A DNA stretch of 64,000 bases from Datisca glomerata (Eukaryota; Streptophyta; Magnoliopsida; Cucurbitales; Datiscaceae), in contig QANY01011336.1 in NCBI GenBank assembly GCA_003255025.1, forward strand, positions 1,891,311 to 1,955,310, in the 5' to 3' direction. The translations under genes were made by a program, and so were the position numbers. Positions 24,121 to 36,265 of this stretch are shown here, piece by piece. The notes under the pieces were generated by a model, which was not told the origin of the DNA, ran no database searches, and saw nothing but the letters and a program-made list of their open reading frames with translations. Every line of letters starts with the position of its first letter. Position 1 is the first letter of the stretch.

Positions 24121-27100
24121 GCAAAAAATATAAGAAAGAAAATGGCAGAAAAAAATGTTATCAATGTAATATTAGTTGCATTATTATATTTCCGTTTCAA
24201 ATAAGAAATGTTAAGGATTTTTATTTAAATAGTAATAAATACTTTGCATTATTAAATATGAATCGGTCTTCTCACTTACTAAGTCATTATTAAATATAAC
24301 AATGAAGCCATGATTTTTTTAGCTTCGCATGTATTCAATAAGTTTTAAATATACATATGATTTTAAATTGATATTAACGTTGAAATTCATACATCATCTT
24401 TCAATTTTATTCTACATCTAAACTAAAAGTAAAATAGTAATAAAAAAAAGCTTGTTTATAATATTAAAATTATAGTGTTATTTGAATAGTATAAAAATAA
24501 TTTCATTTAATTAGTTTGTCATATTCTTAAGAATAATGATAACATATTAGAGATAATCTCTTTTAATCAAAATGTACTTATATCTTTCTATAAATTCGTT
24601 TATATGAATTTTCATGTTACTGATAAAATAAATAATATAGAATACTAATTTATAAATTTATAATGAATAAATTATTATTGACTTATAATTAGATATTTGT
24701 TACAAAATATCTTAAAATCAATATATAGATATTCACATATCTAATTATATAAGATTATCAAAATATTTTATTTTACTAACTATAAACAAATTGTTATTGA
24801 ATAAAAAATAAAATATTATTAAATAAACTAAATGAGAAAAGAGGTGAAATATTTAATTTGTGTTATATTTTAATAGATTTTAAATGAAAGAAATACAATC
24901 AAAAATTTTTCCTTTAAGTTTAATTTAATATAATATAGATATGTTTATAATCATTGCTAACCCCATTATTTAAATATTCAGCACACAAAAAAGGAACAAC
25001 AATAGTAATATAGTCATTCTGTGAGAATAAACTTGAAAAATAAGGGAAAAAAAGGAATTTGGCTATGGGAAAGACAGGCCCTCTTTGCTGAGAAGTTAGT
25101 AGACTTCGACCACCGGATCTGTTTTAAACGGTTTAGACATGAATTTATAAAATAATAATTTTTATAATTTTTATTTTTTGTGTGAAATTTTGAATTAGTG
25201 TAGTCTTAACCGTTCATATCTAATTAGAGAACCCATATTATATAGACTACTCTCTGTAGTTCCATATTACATCTCTTAGTTTTTAAGGATTATAACCATT
25301 AGTAGTGTCATTTATAAAACATCCTCTAAACATAGAGGACAAACTTCTAGTTAAGGAAACTAGAATAAAAAAAATCCAACAAAAGACAGAACTAGAAATA
25401 TTATTACAGATAAGTCACAAGGACTTGCAAAAAACACTTTTCCAGTTGGAGGGAGATGGTTAATGCCATCGACAAATGACTTGCAATCTGATGACTGTCA
25501 AATTGAGTCATAAAGCTTTGTAGTTTTGGGAGACCGCTAAAGGCACAAAAATATCTCCACTTATATGAGGGAACAAAAAACATAGATAAAAAACTATGGA
25601 AGAAAACCACTCTAGGTCATCGTTTATGGACAAACAATAAACTACGACAGGAAAGAAAATTAAAGGCAGAAACGAAAAAGTAACATCACCCAAGAAGGAC
25701 TTCAAGAGATCCTCCCTTCTCGAGAAAGAAAATTACAATGAAGTTTCAGAAGATAATGGTTACATACAAATAAGGAATGTAAAAAATTGTGATTTATAGA
25801 CGATGTTACTATAGAGAGAGAACTTGTGAGCGGTTATTCGAATTTTTTGGAGTTCTCTTCATAAAAGCAAGCATTATACAACAGGGACAACATCAAAACA
25901 AACATAAAAATCTACAACTATGTTGGAACTACTAACATCAATTCAAGAAAAACGTGACGAAATATATTGAGGCAACATCACCTATCCATAGGGTTTGACC
26001 AAAGCCCAAATAATGAAGAGAGAAAAAAGCATAGCGGAAAAAATCAATTTTTCAACTCAAATTATAAAAATTACAAAAATGTCTAAAAAAAATTTTATTT
26101 GTAAAAAGTTAAAAATGACCGAAGTAAATAATTTTATTTATCCAAATTACACAGATATAAATAAATTATTTACTTTTTACCCACCATTTTTGTGATAAAA
26201 AAGTTCTGGATATTTTTATAGTTTGAGCAAAAAAAAATTTCATTTTTACAGTTATCCCAATAAGTAAAGCCAAAGCGGAGAAAATCCTAAGCCACCCAGC
26301 TATCAAATATTTGAAATCCAAACATGATTGAAATGTTTTATATTGTTCGAGGGGTATCAAAATGTTAGAATTTCCGTGTTAAGCATCATTTCTATGAATC
26401 AATTTTGAGCAAATTTTTAGGTGAGACCCATTATATATTAGTGTAAGATTTTTAGAGATTTTAGTTATCTGCGTATATCAAATTCGACCACTAATTTGTT
26501 AAAATTGATTTTAAGATGAATGAGAATTTGTCATTCAGAGTAAGCAAAATGAGAATGAAAAATAAGTGAGAATTGTAAAATCACACATTGGATATGGAGT
26601 AAAATTGTAAGCAGTATATATATACTTAGATCAAGCTTAGTAACTTGATAAGTGTAGAGGCTATCTCTCGCGCGAGAAATTCTCTATACTTATCAAGTTA
26701 CATTTTTTTTGGCATCTGTCAAGTTACATTTTTTTAGCATTTGACATGTTCGCGAGAGAGCCTCTGTACTTATGAAGATACATTTTTTGGCATTTGTCAT
26801 TACTTATTTTATATCATCGTTATATTGTTAATATCTATTTATTTCAATAACAATATTATGTTGTTTGGTACTTTGGTAATTATGATATTTCTGTAATTTT
26901 TAATTTATATTTTGATTTTATAGTGCAATACATTATTTCCAACATAAAATATTGCATAACATCTACGTAAGACTAATATTATTTGTCATTTTAGTTTTTC
27001 TTTAAAAAAATAAAAAATAGACATAGCACATATAATTAAGAACAACCATAAAATGATTGATTTCTCATTTTAAACTAATCATTTATCAAAATGAAACTCA

Positions 27101-28078
27101 ACGTCTCTAAAGTCTAAAAATAATTTACAGTTGATTACTCAATGTAATTTCACAACATTCACAGTTTCGTATTATACCAAGTATTTTGTTAAAAGAGAAT
27201 TGAAGTTGTGTTTGTGTTTTTTAAAGGGATATTATAATAGCGAAGGGAGAAACTCTCTCGAAACCGATACTGAATGTGTTCGAGTCATAAAATACTACTG
27301 ATCTGATTCCCGTAGAATTGTAAATTTGACTGCAAAAGAAAGTAATATTATTTATCGTATTAAACTCGTTTAGCTTGCATGCTGTTTATAACTGAAGAAT
27401 AAGCAACTTCTTAATCACAAACTTTACCCTATAAGCTGGTCAAGCTTATATCAAATGGCACCTCAATTTTCTTAACAAGCATGTGTAGCTAGAAACCTAC
27501 GAGCGATACACAACTCTTCAAACAAAGTGTTTTATTATTTCAGTAATTCAATAGCATGGATTCTCCAAGTTCAACCAGCCAACAAATTACTCAAGCACAG
27601 TTTTTATCGCTTAAAACTACAATTTTCAGGGCAATTCCATGGGTATCAGAAATATCATTTAGGTCAGTCAGATACTGAAAGAAAAATATCCTACAGGCCA
27701 GGTAGCTGTACTGGTTATTCCTAATACAAATCAATAGCATTTCTGATTTCTCTAACGACTGTAGAACTGGCCGGACGTCCGGATATTAAAAAGATTAAAA
27801 AAAGTATTTTTTAAATTGGCCGAGCTCTATCATTCCCTCGCTATGTGCGTGTGCATAGGAGTCATAAGTGTGTGCTGAACGATTTATAAACAAGCATAGG
27901 AACTAATAAAATAAGGTAAACAGGAGTCCACGAAAAAACCTCCAAATAATTTGCACAAAAGATGGCCAAAAGTTTAGAGCTTACAAAGAGACAAAGGCAG
28001 CCACTGCAAAGCCATTTCATCGTACCTGATAGTCATAGAAGGGACCAAAGCCTCACAAAAGCTTAATTCACACTGAAC
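24121..28078. other. Intergenic, AT-rich, no gene seen
   Basis: Stretches of low complexity with no frame that resembles a protein family. The 25320-25980 part is less AT-rich, but its short frames match nothing I recognise. The only clear structure is the hairpin array at 26641-26800. The last 100 bases or so before 28079 should be 3' UTR of the F-box gene. Confidence 0.5.
26641..26700. repeat. 60-bp palindrome with CG-rich centre
   Basis: taacttgataagt at the left is the reverse complement of acttatcaagtta at the right, and the centre ctctcgcgcgag is itself near-palindromic. Downstream to about 26800 the arm sequences recur: caagttacatttttt, then cgcgagagagcctctgtactta. Part of the hairpin has therefore been copied again. 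Possibly the end of an unrecognised MITE. Confidence 0.8.
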
Positions 28079-29125
28079 CTAAATCCTCAGCTGCGTGCAC
28101 CCAAGAATAGTTCCCTGGCATCGTGTCATTGGAGTTGCCTGGTGCCAAGTTGGTCTGTCTCCACCCGTTGTTAAAACGTCAACATCAGACATAGGCTTAA
28201 TGTCCCAATTCCAGCGGTCAGGGCCGATAATTCCACCAATCACATAAATCTCATCTCTTATACCTATCATTGCAAATCCAATTCTCCGACGAACTTCAGA
28301 TGCTGAAACCACAACTTTTCTCTTTTCTTTGTCCTGCTTGAAGATAAGTCCATGGTTCATCACATAGAGCGATCCCTGAACAACCGCCATTGGACCTTGA
28401 AGCCAACCATAATCCTCAACTCTCCAGCCAGGGGTGATATTGTCAAGGATTTGCACCGTTGATAAACCTTTGTGAAAGATGTGCACTTTTCCCTCTATCA
28501 CTACGCCTGTGCATGCTGAATTATGTGCGTGGTGTAGATCGGGTATACGAATCCATGCGTCCTTGTCAGGATCATATATTTCTGCCTGAGAAATTGATTT
28601 CCGACAGCTGGTGAAACCACCAGCCACAACAATCTTTCTATCCAAAACACAACAGGCGAACATAGCACGTGGCACAAGCATTGATGCACGTTGAGCCCAC
28701 TGTCGTGTTACAGGGTCATACGACCAGACCTCATTGGTTGCGAAATTCCCCGCTTGGTCTCCAGTTAATGGGTCAACAGCCTCACTGCCACCACCAAGAA
28801 CAAATAACTTCCCAGAAGCAGAGACTGCACCAAAGTGAGCAAGATGTCTAATTTTTGAAGGAAGCACGGGGAGAGTCATCCAAAGGTCTCGAAGAGGGTC
28901 ATAAAGCTGCCATAAATTCTCTGGATCAAAAGCGCAAACACATAATAGATCCTCAGATGAACCAACCTCTTTTCTTGCTCTAAACAGTTCGGTGCTACGA
29001 ATGGCAGCTTGCCAGGAGCGAGAAACGAGCTCCAACTTGGGGTGAAGGTAGAAAGGAACACGTGCAAGACACCTGAGGGCAACAGCGTCTGGAAGACCTT
29101 CAATCAATCCAGACATAATAGTCAC
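28079..29125 (-). CDS. SKIP30: F-box/kelch-repeat protein, SKIP30-like
   Basis: A single-exon frame of 348 codons. The N-terminus (about residues 4-50) is an F-box (IEGLPDAVALRCLARVP..ELVSRSWQAAIRS), which in this family binds the SKP1/ASK subunit of an SCF ubiquitin ligase. Kelch repeats follow: GKLFVLGGGS, EVWSYDPVTRQWAQRASM, RKIVVAGGF with AEIYDPDKDAWIRIPDL, and DEIYVIGGIIGPDRWNWDIKP. They would form a beta-propeller that selects the substrate. The order, length and end (TRCQGTILGCTQL) agree closely with Arabidopsis SKIP30 (At3g63220), known as a target-binding adaptor. The Arabidopsis protein starts at the second Met here (29116), so that may be the true start. A likely splice acceptor lies upstream at 29187-29186. 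The frame is intact and looks functional. Confidence 0.95.
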   Translation of the reverse strand: MTIMSGLIEGLPDAVALRCLARVPFYLHPKLELVSRSWQAAIRSTELFRARKEVGSSEDLLCVCAFDPENLWQLYDPLRDLWMTLPVLPSKIRHLAHFGAVSASGKLFVLGGGSEAVDPLTGDQAGNFATNEVWSYDPVTRQWAQRASMLVPRAMFACCVLDRKIVVAGGFTSCRKSISQAEIYDPDKDAWIRIPDLHHAHNSACTGVVIEGKVHIFHKGLSTVQILDNITPGWRVEDYGWLQGPMAVVQGSLYVMNHGLIFKQDKEKRKVVVSASEVRRRIGFAMIGIRDEIYVIGGIIGPDRWNWDIKPMSDVDVLTTGGDRPTWHQATPMTRCQGTILGCTQLRI

Positions 29126-32100
29126 TTCTCATCCAGTTCAAATGATGCCGCTCCACTAACTGACTACCATACAGGAGTACACAACCTGAAATATCAAGAG
29201 GTAAACCAATTTGAGAAGACTAATTAAGATGAATCTAATCAAATATAAAAATAACAGAAAGAACTGCCATCATAACATCCAGAACTTTTCCAGAAACTTC
29301 TAAGGCACCCTTTTGATTACATGATGTAAAGAAATAGTATTAGATAACACAGACAACTACAGAAGGGAAAAATTTCTACTCTTTCAATTTAATGTCATAT
29401 TGTTCTGAATCACATGTATGCATGAATCTTATCCTTCAGTAATTATTTACTTATTGTAGTTTATATATGTAACTATTGATAATTACGAATAAATGTGCAA
29501 GTATATATAATATGTATGCGTTTATGTATGTACATGTATGTAAGTTTTATATGGAGAAGGGAGAAGGGATGAGAGATGGTAAATATTGATTGTACAGTCT
29601 AATACAGAAGTACCTAATGTATTGAGTACCTTATCAAGGATACTATTAATTTACCTGGCGTCTCACTAGAACCAAACACGATGTTCAGAAAACATATGCT
29701 ATATAGTATTCTAATATGGTCTAGCATGGCGTACCAAATGTAGCCATAAAGGTAATTTCATCACACCAATAATAAGATAAATGAAAAACAAAATAAGAAC
29801 TTCATTCATTTACTGGCCATGAGAAACATTACATCAACAATAAATTTATCCAAATATCCCAAAAATAAAATATTAGTTAAATTAGAACAACAGCCAGCCA
29901 TCCGCTCGGTCTAAATATCTGATGCTTAAGGAATTTATTGGTGGAGATCTTCACTGCTTTAAACATTTTGTTCTGAGTGTTTCACTTCCTGCCTTTTTTT
30001 CCACAATCCAATTCCAAGGTGCTCTGTTTTTTGTCGTCTTCTATGGTCATATTTTCGTGTGATCCTGATTCACACTAGCTGTATCTAGGATTTCGTTAAT
30101 ACATTCTTAATCCTCGCTGATAAACAAAATACAAATCCCCTGGGTGAATTGAACTTCAGCTTGTCCTTATAATTTTCTTCCATTTTAAAATTTAAGAACT
30201 CAAAGGAGTAGAGTTGATAAGTGGGTATGAATATTTTGAATGTTATGATACAGAAAAATTTATAAATATGCAGCTTGTTTAGCTTGGCATTAAGAGAACC
30301 CTGGACTAAACGTGTGATGTAATGATGAAGCATCACACAAAAATACAGGACGACCGATTAGACAACATAGAACTGAATAAAAATTCAACAAATTATAGAT
30401 CTCCAGTAAATAATACACATTTTTTATCTTGTAAGGCAAGCGTTCAAAGTTCAAGCTTCAAACATATTTGCATTTCCCTTTTCATTTTCTTAAGATGGAA
30501 GCCACCCCTGATAAGTAATATCCAAAACTGACAGTATCAGAAATTATTCCTCTATCACATGGTTCTGTATTCAATCTGGACATAAGAGAGAGTACTTTAT
30601 AAAAACTAAAGTCAAATTATCCATGTTTTTAATTCTCATATGAGGTAACTCAACAGAAAACCTTAGTACGCAAGCACGGATCAGCACATCAATTGCTAGT
30701 TTCCATGCTCATACAACTAAGCATGCACTTCTAAAAAAGGCAATTATTTCAGATAGTCATGTACCTTGAATTACAAAAATGAACAGAGCTCTATCTTAAA
30801 ACAACATCAAAGTTATTACCAAGAATTAGCAGAGAAAATGGAGAAGTTCAGAATATGACTACAAGTTTTGCTTTCAAATAAAAGTAGTCTTGGAAAATTT
30901 TCATCCAAAAGAAGTACATCATGAGTGAGAACATTTTATAAACCTCAGCAAGAAGAAACACGCAATAGGATAAAACTAATTTCTACTTCTTCCAATAAAA
31001 AGAAGAAACATACTATGAATATCCCCTGTGAAAGTACAATAATGTTTATCCTCGCTTTCACAAATAAAAGACCTACTTTCATCCACTAAAAGCCACTTAA
31101 TCTAGAACTTTGAAGGGAATTATACATTCATACTTACGAACACTAAGGCTATATTTGGATCTCGGATACTATGAGGGAAAGGAAGAAGAATCCATAGATA
31201 ACTATGTATTTATTAGTCTGTTCCATTAGAATATAGAGAAGAAAATGGTGATAAGAACATATTTGTTCCTTCATCATTTTCCTTCTCATTCTCTTTACCT
31301 CTCCTCTCCTTTTTTCTTTCCTTCGTAGTTTCCAAGATCAAAACGTAATCTAAAGAAATTCCAAACAAAAAGCCCCAAAGAGTACCTTTAATTCTTCAAA
31401 TGTCAATAGTTGTCCTATCACAATTCTCCCAAGTGCAAATCAAGGGGATTTGACTTCAGATAAAGACATTATTGAATAAGAGAAACCGAGAAAAAAATAT
31501 CAGAAGGCTAAGAACCAGCAATTAAAGTACCTTGACTTATACTACATAATGCACTTCTTCTTTTCACATCTTCCGAGAGTAAGAAACATAAAACATAGGG
31601 GTTTTACACTAAATGAAAAGAAAACATATGTCCCAGGTTTGGTTTCAAATGAATGTATCATTTTCTAAATTCAAACCCTCAACGTTAAAAGTAATACCAG
31701 TTAAAGATGTATCAGGTTAATCATAGACAATTTTACAAAAACAAAACAAGAGTCCTCGGAGTTTCTAAGTGAGAGAGCCTGTCATTATGAAACTAAATCT
31801 CTATCAAACTATCCAATCTATCATACTGTTTGGAATATTGGTTTCATTAGTGGGGTTCAAATGCAATAAGAGCATCATCATACCCTTTGAGGTTCACATC
31901 AGATCAGACCTACTCAAGAATACCCAAAAATGAGACCCTTCAGGCAAAAATTGTAAGGATCTTATTGGCAGTTAGTTTGAAAGATAAAGAAATCACAAGT
32001 CTCAACTTAACCAATAACAAACCTAGATGCATGTGTAAGACGCTGAATGTCTTAACCAATTGGTATGGAATAATATTTCTTGTTGGGATCTTAATCATTT

Positions 32101-32780
32101 TATACTGAGCTAAAATTTATAAGCAAAAGATAAAAACACTATTTTTTAAAGGATAAACTGTGATTACAGGCCTTGCTTGTTGACATACGATCTAGACCTT
32201 ATGAAAGTAAATTGCATTAGTAAATCTGAAATTTCGAGCTATACGCATAACTGCATGCGTCTATGCAGTCTTGTCTCGTGTATTATACAAAATCTAGACA
32301 ACGGAAGAGAAAAACAAGACCGAAGTGCAAAGAAACAATTAAATTTTTTAGAATCAGAGTTTAATCGTTCTTGAAACAAAGGAATTCAATTCAAAGATCG
32401 ACCGTCACCATTCATTTCAAGACAAAAGAAGTAATACAAACACGAAATTCATTATCAATCCCTGTCCATTTCAAGAAAAGCAGATAATGGGTGCTTAAGA
32501 ATAGCAAAATCAAACAAAAAATTCAAGTAATTGCCCACAAAGATATACGCAAACTAGTTGGATTAACCTCGCCTTACACAAGGAAATGATAGAAAATAGT
32601 GAAGGAAAAAAAAACAGAGTGGGTTTACCTGAAAGACAAAAGCGAAGAGAAAATACGAGATTTGGCTATGTTGTTCAGATTCCTAAAGAGAGCGACTCAA
32701 AGAGAGTAGCGTTGTGTTGTTCCTTTATGGCCGAGTCGGAGAAAATGGATTATTTGCAAACCGCAGGTTAATGGAAAGAA
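29126..32780 (-). other. Probable 5' UTR and long leader intron of the SKIP30-like gene
   Basis: Just upstream of the coding start the minus strand reads GATATTTCAG followed by GTTGTGTAC, a good 3' splice site with exon starting at 29185. About 3.4 kb further up, CTTTCAG|GTAAACCC at 32629/32628 gives a good 5' splice site after a purine/pyrimidine-rich leader. The 29186-32628 interval has no coding frame, is AT-rich and carries one MITE, as expected of an intron. Transcript data would be needed to prove this pairing; other donors are possible. Confidence 0.4.
31147..31350. mobile_element. Tourist-like MITE (about 204 bp)
   Basis: The ends are imperfect inverted repeats: ggctatatttggatctcgg, against gattacgttttgatcttgg read from the other end, differing mostly by transitions, and similarity continues inward for about 20 bases. 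Flanked by TAA on both sides (31144-31146, 31351-31353), as for PIF/Harbinger derivatives. Lies in the presumed intron of the F-box gene. Confidence 0.45.
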
Positions 32781-34874
32781 CTTAGGCAACGAAATATGCG
32801 CGTGTCAAGGAAAATGTTCTATTGTTCTCTGAACGTTTTTCATACGCATTTATTTTTCTCTTCTTTCAGTCTTTTGACAATTAACCTGCTCCTACCCTTT
32901 AACAGAATAGCCGCTTGGGAATGGGATATTCCTATGATCTTATTCCCGTTTTATACCATGCTCGTTTAGTCGAATAGATTGTTTGTAATTATTTGTATGG
33001 AGTTGCGGGGGTGTGCCAAAAAACTGACGAATCAAATCTAATATAGCGGTTTCAATCGTAATAATGGTTTATTTAGATTTCATTTTTTACGACAACATTA
33101 GATTTGATTTGGGTTCTGTTTCTTCTTAATATCACTCAAATCAAACCGACTACTTAAACATAAGGAAAGTCTAATTTCATCATAATCTAACCCAATCCTT
33201 ATGCAAAACATGATTTCAGCTTAATGAAATAATATTCATTTTATTTATTTATTGATTACATAAAAATTATTTTATTAACTAAGTTATCTAATAAAATATG
33301 ACTTATTTTATTAAGATGTATTATTTTCTTGCATTAAATATGTTAACTTTAAATATAAATGAAATGAAACTGTCAACCCAACCCAAACTAAACTAATAAT
33401 TAATGGTTTGATTTAAATTGATTTATATGTTTGATTGGTTTAGTTTACTCATTTATCAATCTCATTACATTGATTTGGTTATAGAATTAATCTATAATCA
33501 AAGCAACATGTCAAATGAACGCCCCTATAGAGCTGCTTCAATGAGTCTATCGTTTACGACATGTGTATCAATTTCATTTACAAGAAAAGATGACTCATAT
33601 GAGTTAATACCTAACATATATCAAAGAGACAACTTCATCAAGTCCACTATATCATAATTTGCTCATTTTTCCAAATAGGTCATGGTTTGTTCATCATAAC
33701 ATATTAGGCCACATTTACTTTCTTTTTTGGAATGGAAAATAGATTGATTCAGAATTATAAGGATCAATTCAGATTATGAGAGAATAAGAATCGTTGAATT
33801 TATTAATGTGTTTACTCATTGTATCTCGTATAATAAGTCAACATGAGGAATAATATAAATAACGTGTTTATTAACGACTAGGAATCGAAATAAAATAGAT
33901 TTCAATTACTCTTATACCTTGAATTTAAAGTGCAACTTCATACTCTAAACAATTGTCTTCATAATGTAATTAGAAAACGTGCTTGAAATTAATTCTCACA
34001 TTTTATAATAATTGTTACCTATGATTCTATAATTACTATACTTCTGCAGTATATTCTGTTATATTCGATGGAAGCAGAAGACTTTAAAGCCAAATTCTTT
34101 CTACATCAAACAGTCAATTTTCTTTTTCTTCTTTTAAGTTCATTAGAAATTATTATTTTAAAGTACTAAGTTTGATCGTCAAACTACTAATTATCAAGTA
34201 ATAACTCTAACTTGTTAATTTTGTAAAGCTGTTATTTTATTTATTTTTTAATCTTCCCATCAATTCACTTATTTAATTGTGAGTTTATCAATAGGGAAAA
34301 TCTGGTTAAGCACCCCTGGCCCTGACTTACTATTGTCTCTTGGATATTAATTTATGTATTTGATTTGTACTAATTTAGTTAAACATAATGCATTGGCAGC
34401 CTTTTAAAATGTTAGCTGAAGTTAATTGGACTTAAAAAGTCTAGTTGTATGAGCTGAATTTACTTTAGTAGAGAAATATTGAAAGAAATGTATTCTTTTC
34501 CTTTCTTTTTTTGAAGTCTTTGAAATATGTAGAAGAAAATGATGATCTGAATATCACTAGTTAATAATTCATTTCTGTTTTTCTTTAGTTTAATAAAGTC
34601 ATCGTTTTTTTTAATTTTTTAGTGAGTCTACCTATTTCGAATTTTCTTTAATAGAAATAATTATACAAAGATGAAAATGAAAATGTTGGCCATTAATAAT
34701 ACTTTCCCTAACTTTTTTTCCCTTTTAAAATACAATGCAAACAAACAAATGAAGATCCTCAGCGGTAGTGAGCAGAATCAAAGAGATAGAAAATTCAAGA
34801 GATGGTAAAAAATTAAAATCTTGAAGAAATATAATAAAGATGTGATATAATTTTCTAACTAATGAAGAAGAAGC
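32781..34874. other. Intergenic region between the two divergent-strand neighbours
   Basis: Contains the promoter side of the F-box gene near 32780-32900, a hAT-like MITE at 33006-33527 and AT-rich sequence. The last part before 34875 should be the 3' UTR of the LTPG gene. No further gene is visible. Confidence 0.5.
33006..33527. mobile_element. Possible decayed hAT-type MITE (522 bp)
   Basis: Left end cgggggtgtgcc and right end gaacgccccta resemble the taggggtgttcaa/ttgaacaccccta tips of the two better MITEs in this window. The flanking 8-mers tggagttg (32998-33005) and tagagctg (33528-33535) differ by two transitions. The interior has repeated aatcaaac/gtttgatt motifs. Weak but consistent. 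Confidence 0.4.
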
Positions 34875-36265
34875 TCAGAGTTTGATGATGATGGTAGATG
34901 AAGAAGACAATAACAAGTACATGAAAAGCATGAGACTGAAAGGCACTCTAGTAATGATTCCATCTGAGCTACCATCTGCTGTTGTTGGAACTGTCTTTGA
35001 CCCTGATCCTGCTCCTGCATTAATTCACCCCATTCTAGACTTAGGCGCTATTTCTTTCCATGAGCAAGGGATGAAGATAATAAGTTCAAACATGAGTTTG
35101 ATAATCCTAGAGTAAGTATTCCATTCACACATAACACTCGTTGATTAGTCTGGTACAAAAAAGCTATGACGAGGCCCATGAAAAAATAGGAAAAGGATCA
35201 CTCATGTTTATCTCATACAGTCATATCATTTTTCAGATTGGTTCAACATTAACACAGAGAAAAATGAGATATGACTCCTTTCTTTTTTACACTTTTTTAT
35301 CTGTTTGTCTTTTAACTAGATCTGATATGAGTCGTTCATTCGTACAACATAACTTATCATGTTCTCTAATAATCACAAGACGATAGAATAGAAAAATACT
35401 ATGAAAAAATTAAAGAAAAGTTTCTCCAACCTCTCATTTAATATGTTTAAATGACACGGATACCCCTCTAGTTTTGAAAATGACACTGATCTCCCCTGAT
35501 TTAAGATTCCACTAACAAAAAACCCAAAAACGTCACGACGTTGTTAAAATAAGTTTTAATACTAGAATCGCCTTACTTTTTTCTCAATTGTGAGTGTTAT
35601 AACCCGAAACCATCTTATTCTAAATCATACAAGTCAGGTCGGTTTTTACATTTTATGTTAAAAAAATAAACCATTCATATCTATAGGATAAGGGTATTCT
35701 ATCTTTTAATTAAAAACTAAAGGTTTATTAACTCAGTGACATTTTTCAAATTAGGGTGAGTTTGCATAATAGTATAAACCATATTAATTGACCAGATAGA
35801 TAGATGTATACCTGAAGGAATATCAGACGCTGAAGGTGTAATTGCAGCGTCAGGTGTTTGATTATAGGAATCTGAAGGGGAAATTGCTGGACTAACAGTT
35901 GGTGCAGTTGCTCCGCTTGTTGGTCCATTATTACACTGGCTAAGGGGTGGAGTTCGAACATTACAAGCGCCAGGCAAAGACAAAGCAAGGGTTTGGTTTA
36001 TATTAATTCTAAAAGAGGAAACACCACCACCATTAAGCACGGAGCAAAGGCAACTTGGGGATGATTGAACAACACTGGCAAGCTGCGAGCAGCAAGATGA
36101 AGATGGAGTTGATGAGTTTCCTGTTATGTAGTTTAGACATGGTGCTAGATTTGTGAGCACAGTGGTGCATCCACCTGATTGACCCATGGCTTCTCCACAT
36201 AACACAGCTGCAAGGACAAGCTGCATCATTGCTGCCCACATCTTAGTTTCTCCATTTAAACCCAT
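34875..36265 (-). CDS. GPI-anchored non-specific lipid-transfer protein (LTPG-like), two exons
   Basis: Exon 1 is 36265-35812, exon 2 is 35014-34875, and the intron of 797 bp has CAG|GTATAC and TTAATGCAG|GA borders. The phase matches and the joined protein has 197 residues. Residues 1-28 or so form a signal peptide. The eight-cysteine lipid-transfer motif is complete at C33, C43, C58-C59, C72, C74, C101 and C111. A Ser/Thr/Pro-rich linker follows. Exon 2 supplies GSKTVPTTADGSSDG and a hydrophobic tail (VPFSLMLFMYLLLSS), as expected of a GPI attachment signal. In the family such proteins sit on the outer plasma membrane or wall and bind lipids for cuticle or suberin export. Reading through the donor would give a 182-residue form without the anchor. 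The first 19 codons and the promoter are duplicated at 41374. Confidence 0.9.

Noticed and set aside
32586..32771. Plus-strand 61-codon frame near the presumed first exon of the F-box gene
   Set aside because: Antisense to a probable leader exon, with no recognisable domain and no splice or promoter support.
33710..33760. ggccacatttactttc sequence resembling the start of a Tourist-type MITE
   Set aside because: No matching inverted end or TTA duplication could be found downstream.
34882..35115. Plus-strand frame of 77 codons
   Set aside because: It lies opposite exon 2 of the LTPG gene, whose minus-strand reading is a clear family match with correct splice phase.
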